A stretch of DNA of 64,000 nt from Ruminococcus flavefaciens AE3010. GTDB taxonomy: Bacteria; Bacillota; Clostridia; Oscillospirales; Ruminococcaceae. The translations under genes and the position numbers were made by a program. Under the pieces are notes generated by a model that saw only the letters and a program-made list of their open reading frames with translations, made no database searches and had not been told where the DNA came from. The DNA is taken from assembly GCF_000526795.1 (NCBI RefSeq), contig NZ_JAGT01000001.1, forward strand, positions 767,001 through 831,000, written 5' to 3'. Positions within the stretch are counted from its first letter, which is position 1, and each line of letters starts with the position of its first letter. Positions 1-8,879 of the stretch are shown piece by piece.

Positions 1-110
1 TCATTTGAGTAAATGGCAAGCCTGTAATAATCACAGGCAAGCAGAGTGAATGTTACAAAAAAGACTGCCGTAAGTATGAGCACTCCATGTTCGCCGCGTT
101 TTCTGACCAT
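1..110 (-). CDS. Partial CDS, N-terminus of an unidentified membrane or exported protein
   Basis: The reading frame starts at ATG 110 and runs off the left edge; about 36 residues are visible. An AGGTGATG ribosome binding site lies just upstream. The visible part begins with a basic stretch (MVRKRGEHG) followed by one hydrophobic segment at about residues 10-25, so it is either a signal anchor or the first transmembrane helix. It lies downstream of dtd on the same strand, beyond a hairpin. I do not recognise the family from so little sequence. Confidence 0.5.
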   Translation of the reverse strand, partial: MVRKRGEHGVLILTAVFFVTFTLLACDYYRLAIYSN

Positions 111-157
111 ATCATCACCTCAATGTGAGTATTGTCAGTAAATGCAAAAATATGCAG

Positions 158-191
158 AAACAGCCATAGAGCGCCTGCCCTATGGCTGTTT
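158..191 (-). terminator. Hairpin terminator after dtd
   Basis: A perfect 12-bp inverted repeat (158-169 with 180-191) lies directly downstream of the dtd stop codon. On the minus strand a short T-rich stretch follows after a few bases. It probably ends the 13-kb operon, although the T-run is not immediately adjacent and some read-through into the edge gene is possible. Confidence 0.55.
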
Positions 192-193
192 GC

Positions 194-628
194 TTATTCA
201 AGTATTACCGTAAACGGACCGTCATTCAGGAGCTCCACTTTCATGTCAGCTCCGAAAATGCCTGTCTCAACATGATTGCCTTTGCTGCGGAGATATTCCA
301 CAAAGTATTCATACAGCGCATTTGCTTTCTCGGGCTTCGCTGCCTGTATGAAGTTTGGTCTGTTTCCCTTTCGGCAGTCCGCATACAGTGTGAACTGGGG
401 CACTACAAGAAGCTGTCCGCCCACACTGGAAAGGTCAAGATTTATCTTGTCGTTCTCGTCGGAGAAGATACGAAGTCCCGATATCTTGTCCGCAAGTCGG
501 CGGCAGTCCTCCTCGGTATCCTCATGACCTACTCCGAAAAGCAGAAGAAATCCCGTATCTATTTTTCCTGTGATATTACCGTCCACCCTTACGCTTGCCG
601 AGGTGACACGCTGTAAAACTATCCTCAT
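194..628 (-). CDS. dtd: D-aminoacyl-tRNA deacylase
   Basis: 144 aa, the usual length of the Dtd family. It hydrolyses D-amino acids (and glycine) wrongly attached to tRNA, a cytosolic proofreading step. The N-terminus (MRIVLQRVTSASVRVDG) and the region around PQFTLYADCRKGNRPNF are typical. Two signature motifs differ from the common form: SQxxTL reads PQFTL and NGPVT reads DGPFT, with the Gly-Pro retained. It is the last gene of the long minus-strand operon, 6 bases downstream of the GH42 gene, and is followed by a hairpin. The start is ATG 628. The family assignment is secure. Confidence 0.93.
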   Translation of the reverse strand: MRIVLQRVTSASVRVDGNITGKIDTGFLLLFGVGHEDTEEDCRRLADKISGLRIFSDENDKINLDLSSVGGQLLVVPQFTLYADCRKGNRPNFIQAAKPEKANALYEYFVEYLRSKGNHVETGIFGADMKVELLNDGPFTVILE

Positions 629-634
629 TCATGC

Positions 635-2605
635 CTACTTTCTGACAATATCCATATCGAAGGGCTTCAATGTGAGCTGGTCCTTTTCATTGCCGTCGAT
701 AATGCTGTACATTGCCTTCGGAAGAGTGATATCCGCTTCCTGCTCCGAATTGTTGAAGAAGAATATATAATCGTCAAGTCCGTTTGTCCTTGTGGTGACC
801 TCAACGCCCTTGGGCAGGTCTTTCAGACGTGGTATGCCTGTCTGTTTCATAATATTGCCTGCAAAGCTCTCATAGAAGTCCATATTGCAGACCGTACCCA
901 CATAATATGTAACGCCGCTGCAGTAACGGTTCATAGTGACCGCAGGACTGCCTGCATAGAAAGTGTCCTTGTACTCAGCATATGCACGGGCTGTGGTAAG
1001 CTCCAGTATATCGCACCACTGACGGCATGTGAACTTATTGCCCGCAAAATCTGCTATGGTCTGCTCGGTATTCCCGATAGGATCGTACTCCTTGACCTCA
1101 GCGCCTATCATTTCCCTGTACACTGTGGGGAGCGCTTCCATTATGCAGTTGTTGCAGGAATCCTTTACTCCGCTGCGGTTGGTCATTATCAGCGTACCGC
1201 CCTTTATTACATAGCGGTAAATGTTCTCGGCAGACGCCTTGTCATAAACATACATGGCAGGCGCAACTACAGCCTTGTACTTTGACAGGTCGGCTGTAGG
1301 AGAAATAATATCCACGTTTGTTCCGTAGCGCGTAAAGGCAGCATGGAAGTATCTGAGCTGCTCAAGATAATAGAAGCCCTCTGTCTGTGGCTGTATCTTG
1401 AATGCCCAGTCATTATCGGGAGAATAAAGTATAGCCACATCGGATACAAGCTCCGTAGTCTCGATCACGCTGAGCTTTGAAGCCGTAATGCACAGCTCTG
1501 CAAACTCCTTGAATCTGCGGGACGGCACATTACTGTGGTCAATAAGACCGTGCCAGAACATTTCCGCGCCCTTGTTGGCAGTTCTCCAGCGGAAATGCAT
1601 GACAGTATCAGCTCCGTGAGCCATCGCCTGCATAGCATAGCCCTTTATCTGTCCGGGACGGGGCGTCGGTCCCATGGGAGCCCAGCTTCCCGTAGCACCG
1701 CTGAGCTGCTCCATTACCCAGAAATTACGCTGTTTCAGTCCGCGCATAAAGTCCAGCTCAAAGGCATGTGACGTGACGCTGTCCGTGTCATCGGAAATAC
1801 GGACAGGCGGATAATTGTCGTATGACGTAAAATCAAGCATACTGAAAAGCTTGTAATAATCGGGAGTATTCTCGCAGAAAAAGGTGTTTGTCGTGACCTT
1901 GGCTCTGGGATTCTCACGCTTGATGATCTGAGACATATCGCTTACGAACTTAACAGCAGTATCAGATGCAAAGCGGCTGAAATCAAGACACAGAGCAGGA
2001 TTCTGCCATGCTCTCGGGTAAGATGTGGGCGGCTTTATCTGTGATATGCTGCTGTATTCTCCGCTCCATACGCTGTTGCCGAAAGCCACATTGATATTTT
2101 CAAGGGTATCGTACTTGTCTATGAGCCAGTCACGGAAGAGTCCGCGGCAGGTCTCGCAGGTGCAGGGGTAAGCCTCTATCTCGTTGTCAATCTGCCACGC
2201 TGCGATAGCAGGATTATTGGCATAACGCCTTGCAAGCTGCTCGGTGATACGCTTTGCATAGTACAGGAACATCGGTGCATTGAGACATCTGTGACCTCTG
2301 ATACCTGTCTGTATCCTTTTTCCGTCAGCGCCCACCTGTACGATATCTGGATAGGTCTCGTACATCCACAGCGGCGGACAGCTTGTAGGAGTACACAGTA
2401 CTATTCCTATTGCATGACGTGAAAAAGTGCCTATGGCTTCATCGAGCCACTGAAAGTTGAACTGTCCGTCCTGCGGTTCGAGCTTTGACCATGCAAACTC
2501 TCCGATACGAACCAGTTTTACGCCTGTTTTTGCCATAAGCTCAGCATCAGACTTCCATAATGCCCTGTCCCACTGCTCGGGATAATAGTCAACTCCTATT
2601 TTCAT
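635..2605 (-). CDS. Glycoside hydrolase family 42 beta-galactosidase
   Basis: 656 aa. GH42 enzymes release galactose from beta-galactosides, here probably from plant galactan or arabinogalactan fragments. No signal peptide is seen, so it is cytoplasmic. An N-terminal TIM barrel spans about residues 1-370, with acid/base Glu142 in the NE motif (WQIDNE) and the probable nucleophile Glu299 (WVMEQLSG). Four cysteines (107, 148, 150, 153) match the zinc-binding cluster known from family members. A trimerisation domain and a small beta domain follow. It sits between a histidine phosphatase gene and dtd with gaps of 13 and 6 bases, so a sugar gene is co-transcribed with housekeeping genes. I saw no promoter of its own. 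Confidence 0.93.
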   Translation of the reverse strand: MKIGVDYYPEQWDRALWKSDAELMAKTGVKLVRIGEFAWSKLEPQDGQFNFQWLDEAIGTFSRHAIGIVLCTPTSCPPLWMYETYPDIVQVGADGKRIQTGIRGHRCLNAPMFLYYAKRITEQLARRYANNPAIAAWQIDNEIEAYPCTCETCRGLFRDWLIDKYDTLENINVAFGNSVWSGEYSSISQIKPPTSYPRAWQNPALCLDFSRFASDTAVKFVSDMSQIIKRENPRAKVTTNTFFCENTPDYYKLFSMLDFTSYDNYPPVRISDDTDSVTSHAFELDFMRGLKQRNFWVMEQLSGATGSWAPMGPTPRPGQIKGYAMQAMAHGADTVMHFRWRTANKGAEMFWHGLIDHSNVPSRRFKEFAELCITASKLSVIETTELVSDVAILYSPDNDWAFKIQPQTEGFYYLEQLRYFHAAFTRYGTNVDIISPTADLSKYKAVVAPAMYVYDKASAENIYRYVIKGGTLIMTNRSGVKDSCNNCIMEALPTVYREMIGAEVKEYDPIGNTEQTIADFAGNKFTCRQWCDILELTTARAYAEYKDTFYAGSPAVTMNRYCSGVTYYVGTVCNMDFYESFAGNIMKQTGIPRLKDLPKGVEVTTRTNGLDDYIFFFNNSEQEADITLPKAMYSIIDGNEKDQLTLKPFDMDIVRK

Positions 2606-2618
2606 AATATCTCTCCTG

Positions 2619-3158
2619 TCAGTCTATGGAATACTCTATAAGTCCGCAGTTATCCATGAACCAGTTTGAAAACTGCTCGGTAGTCATGTCGTGAAAATAT
2701 GTCTCTATAACACGGCAGACACCGCCATGACTTACGATAAGTACATTCTTGCCGCTGTGTGCCTTTATGAGATCGTCAAGAGCAGAGTAAACTCTGTGGG
2801 AAAGCTGCAAAAGAGACTCTCCGCTTTTTCCCATACGCACACCGAACTCCGTTTTGTTTTCGGCAAAGCCGTCAGTAAATCTGCTCCTGCCCTCATAATA
2901 GCCGTAGTCCCATTCACGAAGCCGCTCCTCCGTGATTATTTCAAGTCCGCAGCGCTCAGCAACTGCACGGGCTGTACGCATTGCCCGCTTCATGGGAGAA
3001 GCTATGATGATATCTATGCAGTTCATCTCAGCTATTTTCTCAGCCAGTGCAAGTGCCTGCTTTTCGCCTGTTTCGTCAAGCTCTATGTCAGTAGTTCCAA
3101 GTATTGTTTCCTGCTTGTTGTACGAGGTCTGTCCGTGCCTCGTTGAGTATATCTTCAA
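2619..3158 (-). CDS. Histidine phosphatase family protein (phosphoglycerate mutase-like)
   Basis: 179 aa. The RHG motif at residues 7-9 (STRHGQTSYN) gives the phospho-accepting His8, and VSHGGV near residue 143 supplies the second active-site histidine. The fold is that of cofactor-dependent phosphoglycerate mutase, CobC and related small-molecule phosphatases. The substrate cannot be told from sequence; an alpha-ribazole phosphatase role would need cobalamin genes nearby and none are present. It is in the operon between recN and the GH42 gene, with gaps of about 14 bases on each side. Confidence 0.88.
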   Translation of the reverse strand: MKIYSTRHGQTSYNKQETILGTTDIELDETGEKQALALAEKIAEMNCIDIIIASPMKRAMRTARAVAERCGLEIITEERLREWDYGYYEGRSRFTDGFAENKTEFGVRMGKSGESLLQLSHRVYSALDDLIKAHSGKNVLIVSHGGVCRVIETYFHDMTTEQFSNWFMDNCGLIEYSID

Positions 3159-3172
3159 TAAATACGCCTCCG

Positions 3173-4834
3173 TTAAAGCTCCATAGCTTTGTTTATCTCT
3201 GCACGGGCATTATCAAGCATGAGCCCGCTCGGACTGTCTCCGCCCATGATACGGGCTATCTCGGCAACTCTGCCATCCATATCGAGCTGCATCACATGGG
3301 TCTCGGTGCGGTCGCCCACTATCTGCTTCTCAATAAGAAGATGTGAATCAGCCATTACAGCTATCTGGGAAAGATGAGTTACGCAGATGACCTGCCGTAC
3401 CTTTCCTATCTCGCGGAGCTTTATTCCTATTTTCTGTGCTGCCTTGCCGCTTACGCCTGTGTCTATCTCGTCGAATATCATTGTGGGGATAGAGTCCTTG
3501 TCGGCAATGACACTTTTCAGTGCAAGCATGATTCGCGAAAGCTCACCGCCCGAAGCAATCTTCGATATAGGCTTTGGTTCTTCACCCTTGTTTGCGGAGA
3601 TAAGAAACTCCACGCTGTCCATACCGTTTACAGTCAGCTTGCCTTTTTCGTGGCGGACTGCTATGATAACGCCCTCCATGTTGAGAAATTCAAGCTCGGA
3701 GGTCACGCGCTCAGTAAAGCGCTTCGCCACGCTCTCGCGGTAGTCGTAGAGCTTCTTAGCCTGCTCCGTTACACGGTGAAGAAGCTCGTCGCGCTTTTCG
3801 GCAAGAGCCTTTATCTCGGTGTCGGAGCTTTCAAGCTGCATAGACTCACGGCAGGCATCATCGTAAAGCTTTACAAGTCCCTCGCAGTCAGTGGCGTACT
3901 TACGCTTCAGCTTATTGATGCTGCCAAGACGTGTGCCGAGGTATTCAAGGCGCTGACCGTCAAGCTCCACCTTATCCGCAAGAGCTTCAAGCTCGGAAGC
4001 AATGTCCGCAAGCTCTATCTCCGCCGCGGAAAGCCTTTCGTATAACACGTTGAGCTTTTCGCTGTTGTCGGTATACTGGGCTATCTCGGTCTCAGCCGAT
4101 ACCAGCATATCATTTGCAGCCTCCTCGCCTGTTATGGCATTCACTGCATTCTTTATGGCGATTATGGTCTTTTCGGAGTTTTTCGCTGTCTCGTACTCCT
4201 TTTCAAGCTCGTCGTCTTCGTTTTCACGAAGCTCCAGCTCACCGATATCGCTTATTATATCATCAAGGTAACGGCTGCGCTCTGCACGGGACTGCTCAAG
4301 CTTTTTCAGCTCACCCAGCTTGCGGGCTGTCTGCTGCAATTCGCGAAAAGTCTCTCTGTATTCATTCAGCAGTGTATCATCGCCGCCGAAGCCGTCAAGT
4401 ATCTGTAAATGCTTCTCGCTGTCAAGAAGTATCTGATTGTCATGCTGTCCGTGGATATTGATAAGCATTGAGCCTATCTCTTTAAGCAGTGCCGCCGAAG
4501 CTGTCCTGTGGTTGATACGGGAAACGCTTCCGCCGTCTGCGCTTATCTCTCTGGTAACGGTTATCTCGCTGTCATCGTGAGCGATACCCAGCTCGTCAAG
4601 CTTTTCGCACACTTCATCCGAAAGCTCCGTAAACAGCGCCGTTATCACTGCTTTATCGCAGCCTGTACGGACTATATCCTTTGTGCAGCGCTGTCCAAGA
4701 ACAGCGTTTATGCCATTGATGAGTATGGACTTACCTGCACCTGTTTCACCTGTGAAAATATTCAGCCTGCTGCCAAGGGGTATGACCGCTTCCTTTATGA
4801 CAGCAAGATTCTGTATATATATCTCTTTTAACAT
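3173..4834 (-). CDS. recN: DNA repair protein RecN
   Basis: 553 aa, normal for RecN. This SMC-like ATPase acts early in double-strand-break repair. The Walker A motif GETGAGKS is at residues 29-36; long coiled-coil arms fill the middle (about 150-370); a GGELSRI signature and Walker B IFDEIDTGVSG are in the C-terminal head. The start at ATG 4834 has an AGGAGGT ribosome binding site about 11 bases upstream. It follows argR by 9 bases, the conserved ahrC-recN order of Bacillus. In Bacillus the next genes are spoIVB and spo0A; here a histidine phosphatase and a GH42 gene take that place. Confidence 0.97.
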   Translation of the reverse strand: MLKEIYIQNLAVIKEAVIPLGSRLNIFTGETGAGKSILINGINAVLGQRCTKDIVRTGCDKAVITALFTELSDEVCEKLDELGIAHDDSEITVTREISADGGSVSRINHRTASAALLKEIGSMLINIHGQHDNQILLDSEKHLQILDGFGGDDTLLNEYRETFRELQQTARKLGELKKLEQSRAERSRYLDDIISDIGELELRENEDDELEKEYETAKNSEKTIIAIKNAVNAITGEEAANDMLVSAETEIAQYTDNSEKLNVLYERLSAAEIELADIASELEALADKVELDGQRLEYLGTRLGSINKLKRKYATDCEGLVKLYDDACRESMQLESSDTEIKALAEKRDELLHRVTEQAKKLYDYRESVAKRFTERVTSELEFLNMEGVIIAVRHEKGKLTVNGMDSVEFLISANKGEEPKPISKIASGGELSRIMLALKSVIADKDSIPTMIFDEIDTGVSGKAAQKIGIKLREIGKVRQVICVTHLSQIAVMADSHLLIEKQIVGDRTETHVMQLDMDGRVAEIARIMGGDSPSGLMLDNARAEINKAMEL

Positions 4835-4843
4835 TCTGAGAGT

Positions 4844-5287
4844 TTACCTCCTGGGAAAAAGCTCGCTGCGAAACTTCTTCGAGAGCTTCTTCGCGTCTGC
4901 TTCGCTCCGCACAAGTATAAAGATAGTATCATCGCCTGCGATAGTTCCCACAACTCCCTGATGCTCCACGGAGTCTATGGCGGCACAGGTGCCCTGAGCC
5001 ATTCCTGCGCGGCATTTCAGAACGATCGTGTTCATTGCGTAATCCACCGATAATACAGCTTCCTCAAAAAGAGACTTCTCCGTAACTGCTGCAGGCGGCA
5101 TCGAATAGCGGTACACGCCTTTGTCATCACGCTGCTTGACCAGTGAGAGCTGCTGTATATCTCTGGAAAGTGTTGCCTGCGTAGTCTTTATGCCCCGCTG
5201 AGCAAGCAGCTCTATGAGCATTTCCTGAGTTGCAACGGGCTGTTCGGTTATTATTTCAAGAATTGCTTCGTGTCTGCGGTTTTTCAT
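4844..5287 (-). CDS. argR: Arginine repressor ArgR/AhrC
   Basis: 147 aa, the usual length. The N-terminal winged-helix DNA-binding domain (about 1-70, beginning MKNRRHEAILEIITEQPV) is followed by a C-terminal oligomerisation and arginine-binding domain with the conserved GTIAGDDTIFIL stretch near residues 118-129. It represses arginine biosynthesis genes and activates catabolic ones when arginine is bound. No arginine genes lie in the window; its place here reflects the ancestral tlyA-argR-recN gene order. The gap to nadK is 16 bases. Confidence 0.96.
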   Translation of the reverse strand: MKNRRHEAILEIITEQPVATQEMLIELLAQRGIKTTQATLSRDIQQLSLVKQRDDKGVYRYSMPPAAVTEKSLFEEAVLSVDYAMNTIVLKCRAGMAQGTCAAIDSVEHQGVVGTIAGDDTIFILVRSEADAKKLSKKFRSELFPRR

Positions 5288-5303
5288 AATACCACCGTGC
5301 TCC

Positions 5304-6158
5304 TTATTTTATGGGCTTGCACATTTTCTTGCAAAGGGATTCGTGGAAGGAATTGCCCAGAAGATCAATGAAATTGATATTGTTTCTTCCGCGGCATATC
5401 TCTATAGATTCATCTCTTGCCAGATCGATGAAATGCTCACCGTCTACGTTTATGACCATGCAGTCCTCACGGGAAGTCGTTACCTTCATGCGGAGCCTGC
5501 GGCTCGGTGAGAACATCGTTGCTCTCGAAAACAGCGAATGGGGACATATAAGCGTCATTTCTATACATTCAAGGTCGGGCTCGATAACAGGTCCGCCTGC
5601 GGAAAGGGCATAGGCTGTAGAGCCTGAGGGAGTGCTGAACAGTACGCCGTCTGCGCGGTGCTTTCCCACAAGATAGCCCTCGGAATAGACCTCAAAATCA
5701 CATATCCTGAAGCTGCCCGACCGTGCCGAGACCTCATTGAGAACAGTTGCCATAACATCGCCGTCCTTGCCGTGATACAGCACATCAAGAGTCATTCGCT
5801 GGGATATCTCGTACTCGCCTGTTGTGAGCAGGCTCAGCTTGTCCAGCTGGTCGGCTTCAAGACCTGCCATAAAACCAAGAGTTCCCGTATTTATTCCCAG
5901 AAGCTTTGTATCGCTTCCCATAAGCAGCTTTGCACATCGGAGAATAGTTCCGTCTCCTCCGATGGCAAGGACTACGTCCGCTGTCTTTGCAGATTCATTT
6001 ATATCCTCAAATATCACATGAGGCTTGTCTGAAAAATCATTTCTGAATATCTCGCTGACCGAAACATCTATGCCGCAGTCCGCAAGCACATCACAGGCTT
6101 CACGGGCGCAGCTGAGCGCATTGGTCTTCTGGAAATTAGGGTACAACGCTGCCTTCAT
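5304..6158 (-). CDS. nadK: NAD kinase
   Basis: 284 aa, typical for bacterial NAD kinases, which phosphorylate NAD to NADP in the cytosol. The GGDGT motif is at residues 67-71 and is followed by the conserved NTGTLGFMAG stretch; a second conserved segment (STPSGSTAYALSAGGP) lies near 180. It is inserted between tlyA and argR, an arrangement common in Clostridia but absent from Bacillus subtilis. The gaps of 11 bases (to tlyA) and 16 bases (to argR) indicate co-transcription. Confidence 0.96.
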   Translation of the reverse strand: MKAALYPNFQKTNALSCAREACDVLADCGIDVSVSEIFRNDFSDKPHVIFEDINESAKTADVVLAIGGDGTILRCAKLLMGSDTKLLGINTGTLGFMAGLEADQLDKLSLLTTGEYEISQRMTLDVLYHGKDGDVMATVLNEVSARSGSFRICDFEVYSEGYLVGKHRADGVLFSTPSGSTAYALSAGGPVIEPDLECIEMTLICPHSLFSRATMFSPSRRLRMKVTTSREDCMVINVDGEHFIDLARDESIEICRGRNNINFIDLLGNSFHESLCKKMCKPIK

Positions 6159-6169
6159 AAACGCTCTCC

Positions 6170-6955
6170 TTATAGTTTAGTGAATGAACTGTCTGTCAGC
6201 TCCTTGAAATCATGTATCTTTGGCTCGCCTGCGGCTTTCCGCAGCTTCACAAGGTACTCTATATTGCCGCTTCCTCCGCGGACAGGTGAATAGGTGTACT
6301 GCTCAGTGATAAAGCCCACTGCCTGCGCGAAGCTGTCTATCTCGGTCAGTACACGGATATGGACCTTCTTATCCTTTACTATGCCCCTCTTGCCGATGTC
6401 GCTCCTGCCTGCTTCAAACTGGGGCTTTATGAGCACCGCAGCAACCGCTCCGTCTTTAAGGAGCTCATATACCTTTGCAAGTATCTTAGTCAGGGATATA
6501 AATGAAACGTCTACGGATATAATATCCGCCTGTCCGCCTAAATCGTCGGCAGACACGTCACGGATATCCGTACCCTCCATATTCACGACGCGGTCATCGT
6601 CAATAAGACGCTGTGCAAGCTGTCCGTGTCCCGTATCCACGGCGAACACCTTAGCAGCTCCGTTTTGCAGCATAAAATCGGTAAATCCGCCTGTGGAAGC
6701 TCCTATGTCAAGACATACCTTGCCGTTAAAGTCAAGCCCGAATTCCTCGGCTGCCTTTTCAAGCTTCAATGCGCCGCGTCCAACGTAGCTCTCGCTCTCA
6801 GAGGACTCGATAACGTCCTCAGCCGATACCTCGTCGGAAGCCTTTTTAGCGGTCTTTCCGTTTACTGTGACATTTCCCGAAAGTATCATTTCCTTGGCAC
6901 GCTGACGGCTTCGGGCAAGTCCGCGGGCTACAAGCTCGCTGTCAAGCCTTGCCAT
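6170..6955 (-). CDS. tlyA: TlyA family rRNA (cytidine-2'-O)-methyltransferase
   Basis: 261 aa from ATG 6955. A longer frame extends to 7018, but the family begins at MARLDSELVARGLARSRQ, so I chose the internal start, which leaves a 14-base overlap with dxs. An N-terminal S4 RNA-binding domain (about 1-60) is followed by an FtsJ-like SAM methyltransferase domain with DIGASTGGFTD near residue 84. Family members 2'-O-methylate rRNA cytidines; haemolysin annotations of homologues are historical. The dxs-tlyA-argR neighbourhood is conserved in Firmicutes. Confidence 0.93.
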   Translation of the reverse strand: MARLDSELVARGLARSRQRAKEMILSGNVTVNGKTAKKASDEVSAEDVIESSESESYVGRGALKLEKAAEEFGLDFNGKVCLDIGASTGGFTDFMLQNGAAKVFAVDTGHGQLAQRLIDDDRVVNMEGTDIRDVSADDLGGQADIISVDVSFISLTKILAKVYELLKDGAVAAVLIKPQFEAGRSDIGKRGIVKDKKVHIRVLTEIDSFAQAVGFITEQYTYSPVRGGSGNIEYLVKLRKAAGEPKIHDFKELTDSSFTKL

Positions 6956-8840
6956 TATTATTGCTCCTGCTGCGGATATATTCTGCCATTCTGCATCTTG
7001 TAAGTCCCAGCTTGTCAAGACATGAGCGCACAGACGCCTGCTTTACAAAACCGTCTGCGGTAACTCTGCTGTAGTCTCCGCAGTAGCCAAGCTCAGAGAG
7101 AATATCTCCGATCTTTTCGGAAATACTGCCCTCGCCCATGGACTCCTCGAAGAATACTATCCTCGGATACTGCTTTATCTCCTCACCAAGCTTTCCGTCA
7201 AGTGGGAATATCTTTGTAAGCTTTAATATATCGCAGCTTATGCCGTTCTTTTCAAGCTCCTTCTGAGCTTTTATGGCTTCGTTATAAAGTCTGCCGTAGG
7301 TTATGATAAGAGTTTCGCTGCCGCTGAGCTGCTTGAAGAGCCACTCTGTTGTTATGTCGGACTGGTCGAACTCCACCTTCTCAGAGCCGCGTGGATAGCG
7401 GACTGCGGCAATGCCCTTATCTTCATATATAGCCTTTCTCATGCACATCTTCATTTCCATGTAGCATGAGGGCGAATAAATAGTGGTATTCGGTATAGAA
7501 GTAAGCATAGGCACGTCAAGAAGTCCCTGATGAGTTTCGCCGTCCTCGCCCACTATTCCCGCACGGTCTACGCCGAGAACTACATGAAGTCCGCCTATGG
7601 CTACATCGTGAACGAGCTGGTCGTAGGAACGCTGTAAAAATGTAGAATATACGGCAAATACGGGAGTCATGCCCATTGAAGCAAGTCCGCCTGCAAAAGT
7701 GACTGCGTGCTGCTCGGCAATACCCACATCAAAGAATCTGTCGGGGTACTTGAAGTGGAAGAACTGCAGTCCCGTACCGTACTTCATAGCCGCTGTTATT
7801 GCACAGAGCTTGTCGTCCTTGTCCGCAAGCTTTACAAGCTCCTTTCCGAATACGGTGGAATAGCTGTCAGCTGCAGCGACCTCGGGATTTCCCGTAGCTA
7901 TATCAAATTTGGAGATACCGTGGTATTCTCCCGGATTTGCCTCGGCAGGACTGTAGCCCTTGCCCTTTACGGTCTTTACGTGGATAAACACGGGCTGATG
8001 ATAGGATTTAGCCATGTGGAAGACCTCTTCAAGCTCCGCAAGATTGTGTCCGTTGACAGGTCCGAGGTATATGAAGCCCATGTCCTCGAACATTGTGCTC
8101 TGTTCAAGAATATTGGATTTCACTGAGTCCTTTACGTTCTTGATACCCTTGGTAACGCTTTTTCCAACAAGAGGTATCATTTCAAGACCGCGCTCCACGG
8201 CTCTCTTTGTATGTAAGTACTTTTCGGTATTTCTCAGTGAGGTAAGATATTTGGAAAGGGCGCCTACGCTCTTTGAAATGGACATATTGTTATCGTTGAG
8301 AACTACGATAAGATTACGCTGACGGTCTCTGCCGCAGTTGTTCATAGCCTCGTAGAACATTCCGCCCGACATAGCGCCGTCACCGATAACCGCTACTGCA
8401 TAATTGTCCTTGCCCTGAAGCTTCATTGCCTCGGCTATGCCGCAGGCTACGGATACAGAAGTGCTGCTGTGTCCGCTTATGAATGTGTCATGCTCGGACT
8501 CAGAGGGCTTAGGGAAGCCTGATATGCCGTTTTCCTGTCTGAGGGTGGAGAAGCTGTCAAGTCTGCCTGTAAGTATCTTATGGGTATATGCCTGATGACC
8601 TACGTCCCAGACTATCTTATCCTCGGGAGAATTGAAATTGCGGTGGAGAGCCATAGTAAGCTCAACAGCACCCAGATTAGAGGCAAGGTGTCCGCCTGTC
8701 TTTGAAACAGTAGATATAAGGAGATTTCTTATTTCCTTGCACAGTGAATTGCACTGTGTTAAGGTAAGCTTTTTCAGATCCTGGGGCAGCTGAAGCTCCT
8801 CAAGAGTCACCTTGTCGTTATTACTTATATTTTCCTTCAT
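6942..8840 (-). CDS. dxs: 1-deoxy-D-xylulose-5-phosphate synthase
   Basis: 632 aa. It condenses pyruvate and glyceraldehyde-3-phosphate, the first step of the MEP isoprenoid pathway; the preceding gene is a prenyl synthase. Thiamine diphosphate motifs are clear: GDGAMSGGMFYEAMNN near residue 155 and the catalytic region FDVGIAEQHAVTFAGG near 370. The reading frame cannot extend upstream because an in-frame TGA lies 6 bases before ATG 8840. The only good Shine-Dalgarno (AAAGGAG, 8870-8876) is 29 nt from the start, with a 15-nt hairpin between (see the separate entry). The C-terminus overlaps tlyA. Confidence 0.96.
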   Translation of the reverse strand: MKENISNNDKVTLEELQLPQDLKKLTLTQCNSLCKEIRNLLISTVSKTGGHLASNLGAVELTMALHRNFNSPEDKIVWDVGHQAYTHKILTGRLDSFSTLRQENGISGFPKPSESEHDTFISGHSSTSVSVACGIAEAMKLQGKDNYAVAVIGDGAMSGGMFYEAMNNCGRDRQRNLIVVLNDNNMSISKSVGALSKYLTSLRNTEKYLHTKRAVERGLEMIPLVGKSVTKGIKNVKDSVKSNILEQSTMFEDMGFIYLGPVNGHNLAELEEVFHMAKSYHQPVFIHVKTVKGKGYSPAEANPGEYHGISKFDIATGNPEVAAADSYSTVFGKELVKLADKDDKLCAITAAMKYGTGLQFFHFKYPDRFFDVGIAEQHAVTFAGGLASMGMTPVFAVYSTFLQRSYDQLVHDVAIGGLHVVLGVDRAGIVGEDGETHQGLLDVPMLTSIPNTTIYSPSCYMEMKMCMRKAIYEDKGIAAVRYPRGSEKVEFDQSDITTEWLFKQLSGSETLIITYGRLYNEAIKAQKELEKNGISCDILKLTKIFPLDGKLGEEIKQYPRIVFFEESMGEGSISEKIGDILSELGYCGDYSRVTADGFVKQASVRSCLDKLGLTRCRMAEYIRSRSNNNGKA

Positions 8841-8876
8841 TTTTCATGAAATGCGGATAAGCTCCGCAGCTCCTTT
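8838..8876 (-). promoter_or_regulatory. Ribosome binding site, hairpin and AUG arrangement before dxs
   Basis: The minus strand reads AAAGGAG (8870-8876), a 2-nt gap, a 15-nt stem-loop with a 5-bp GCGGA/TCCGC stem (8853-8867), 12 nt, then ATG 8840. The 29-nt distance is too long for normal initiation unless the hairpin forms and brings the two together. The spacing matches that found before rlmB at 56122-56160. Regulation through this structure is inference. Confidence 0.4.
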
Positions 8877-8879
8877 GCG

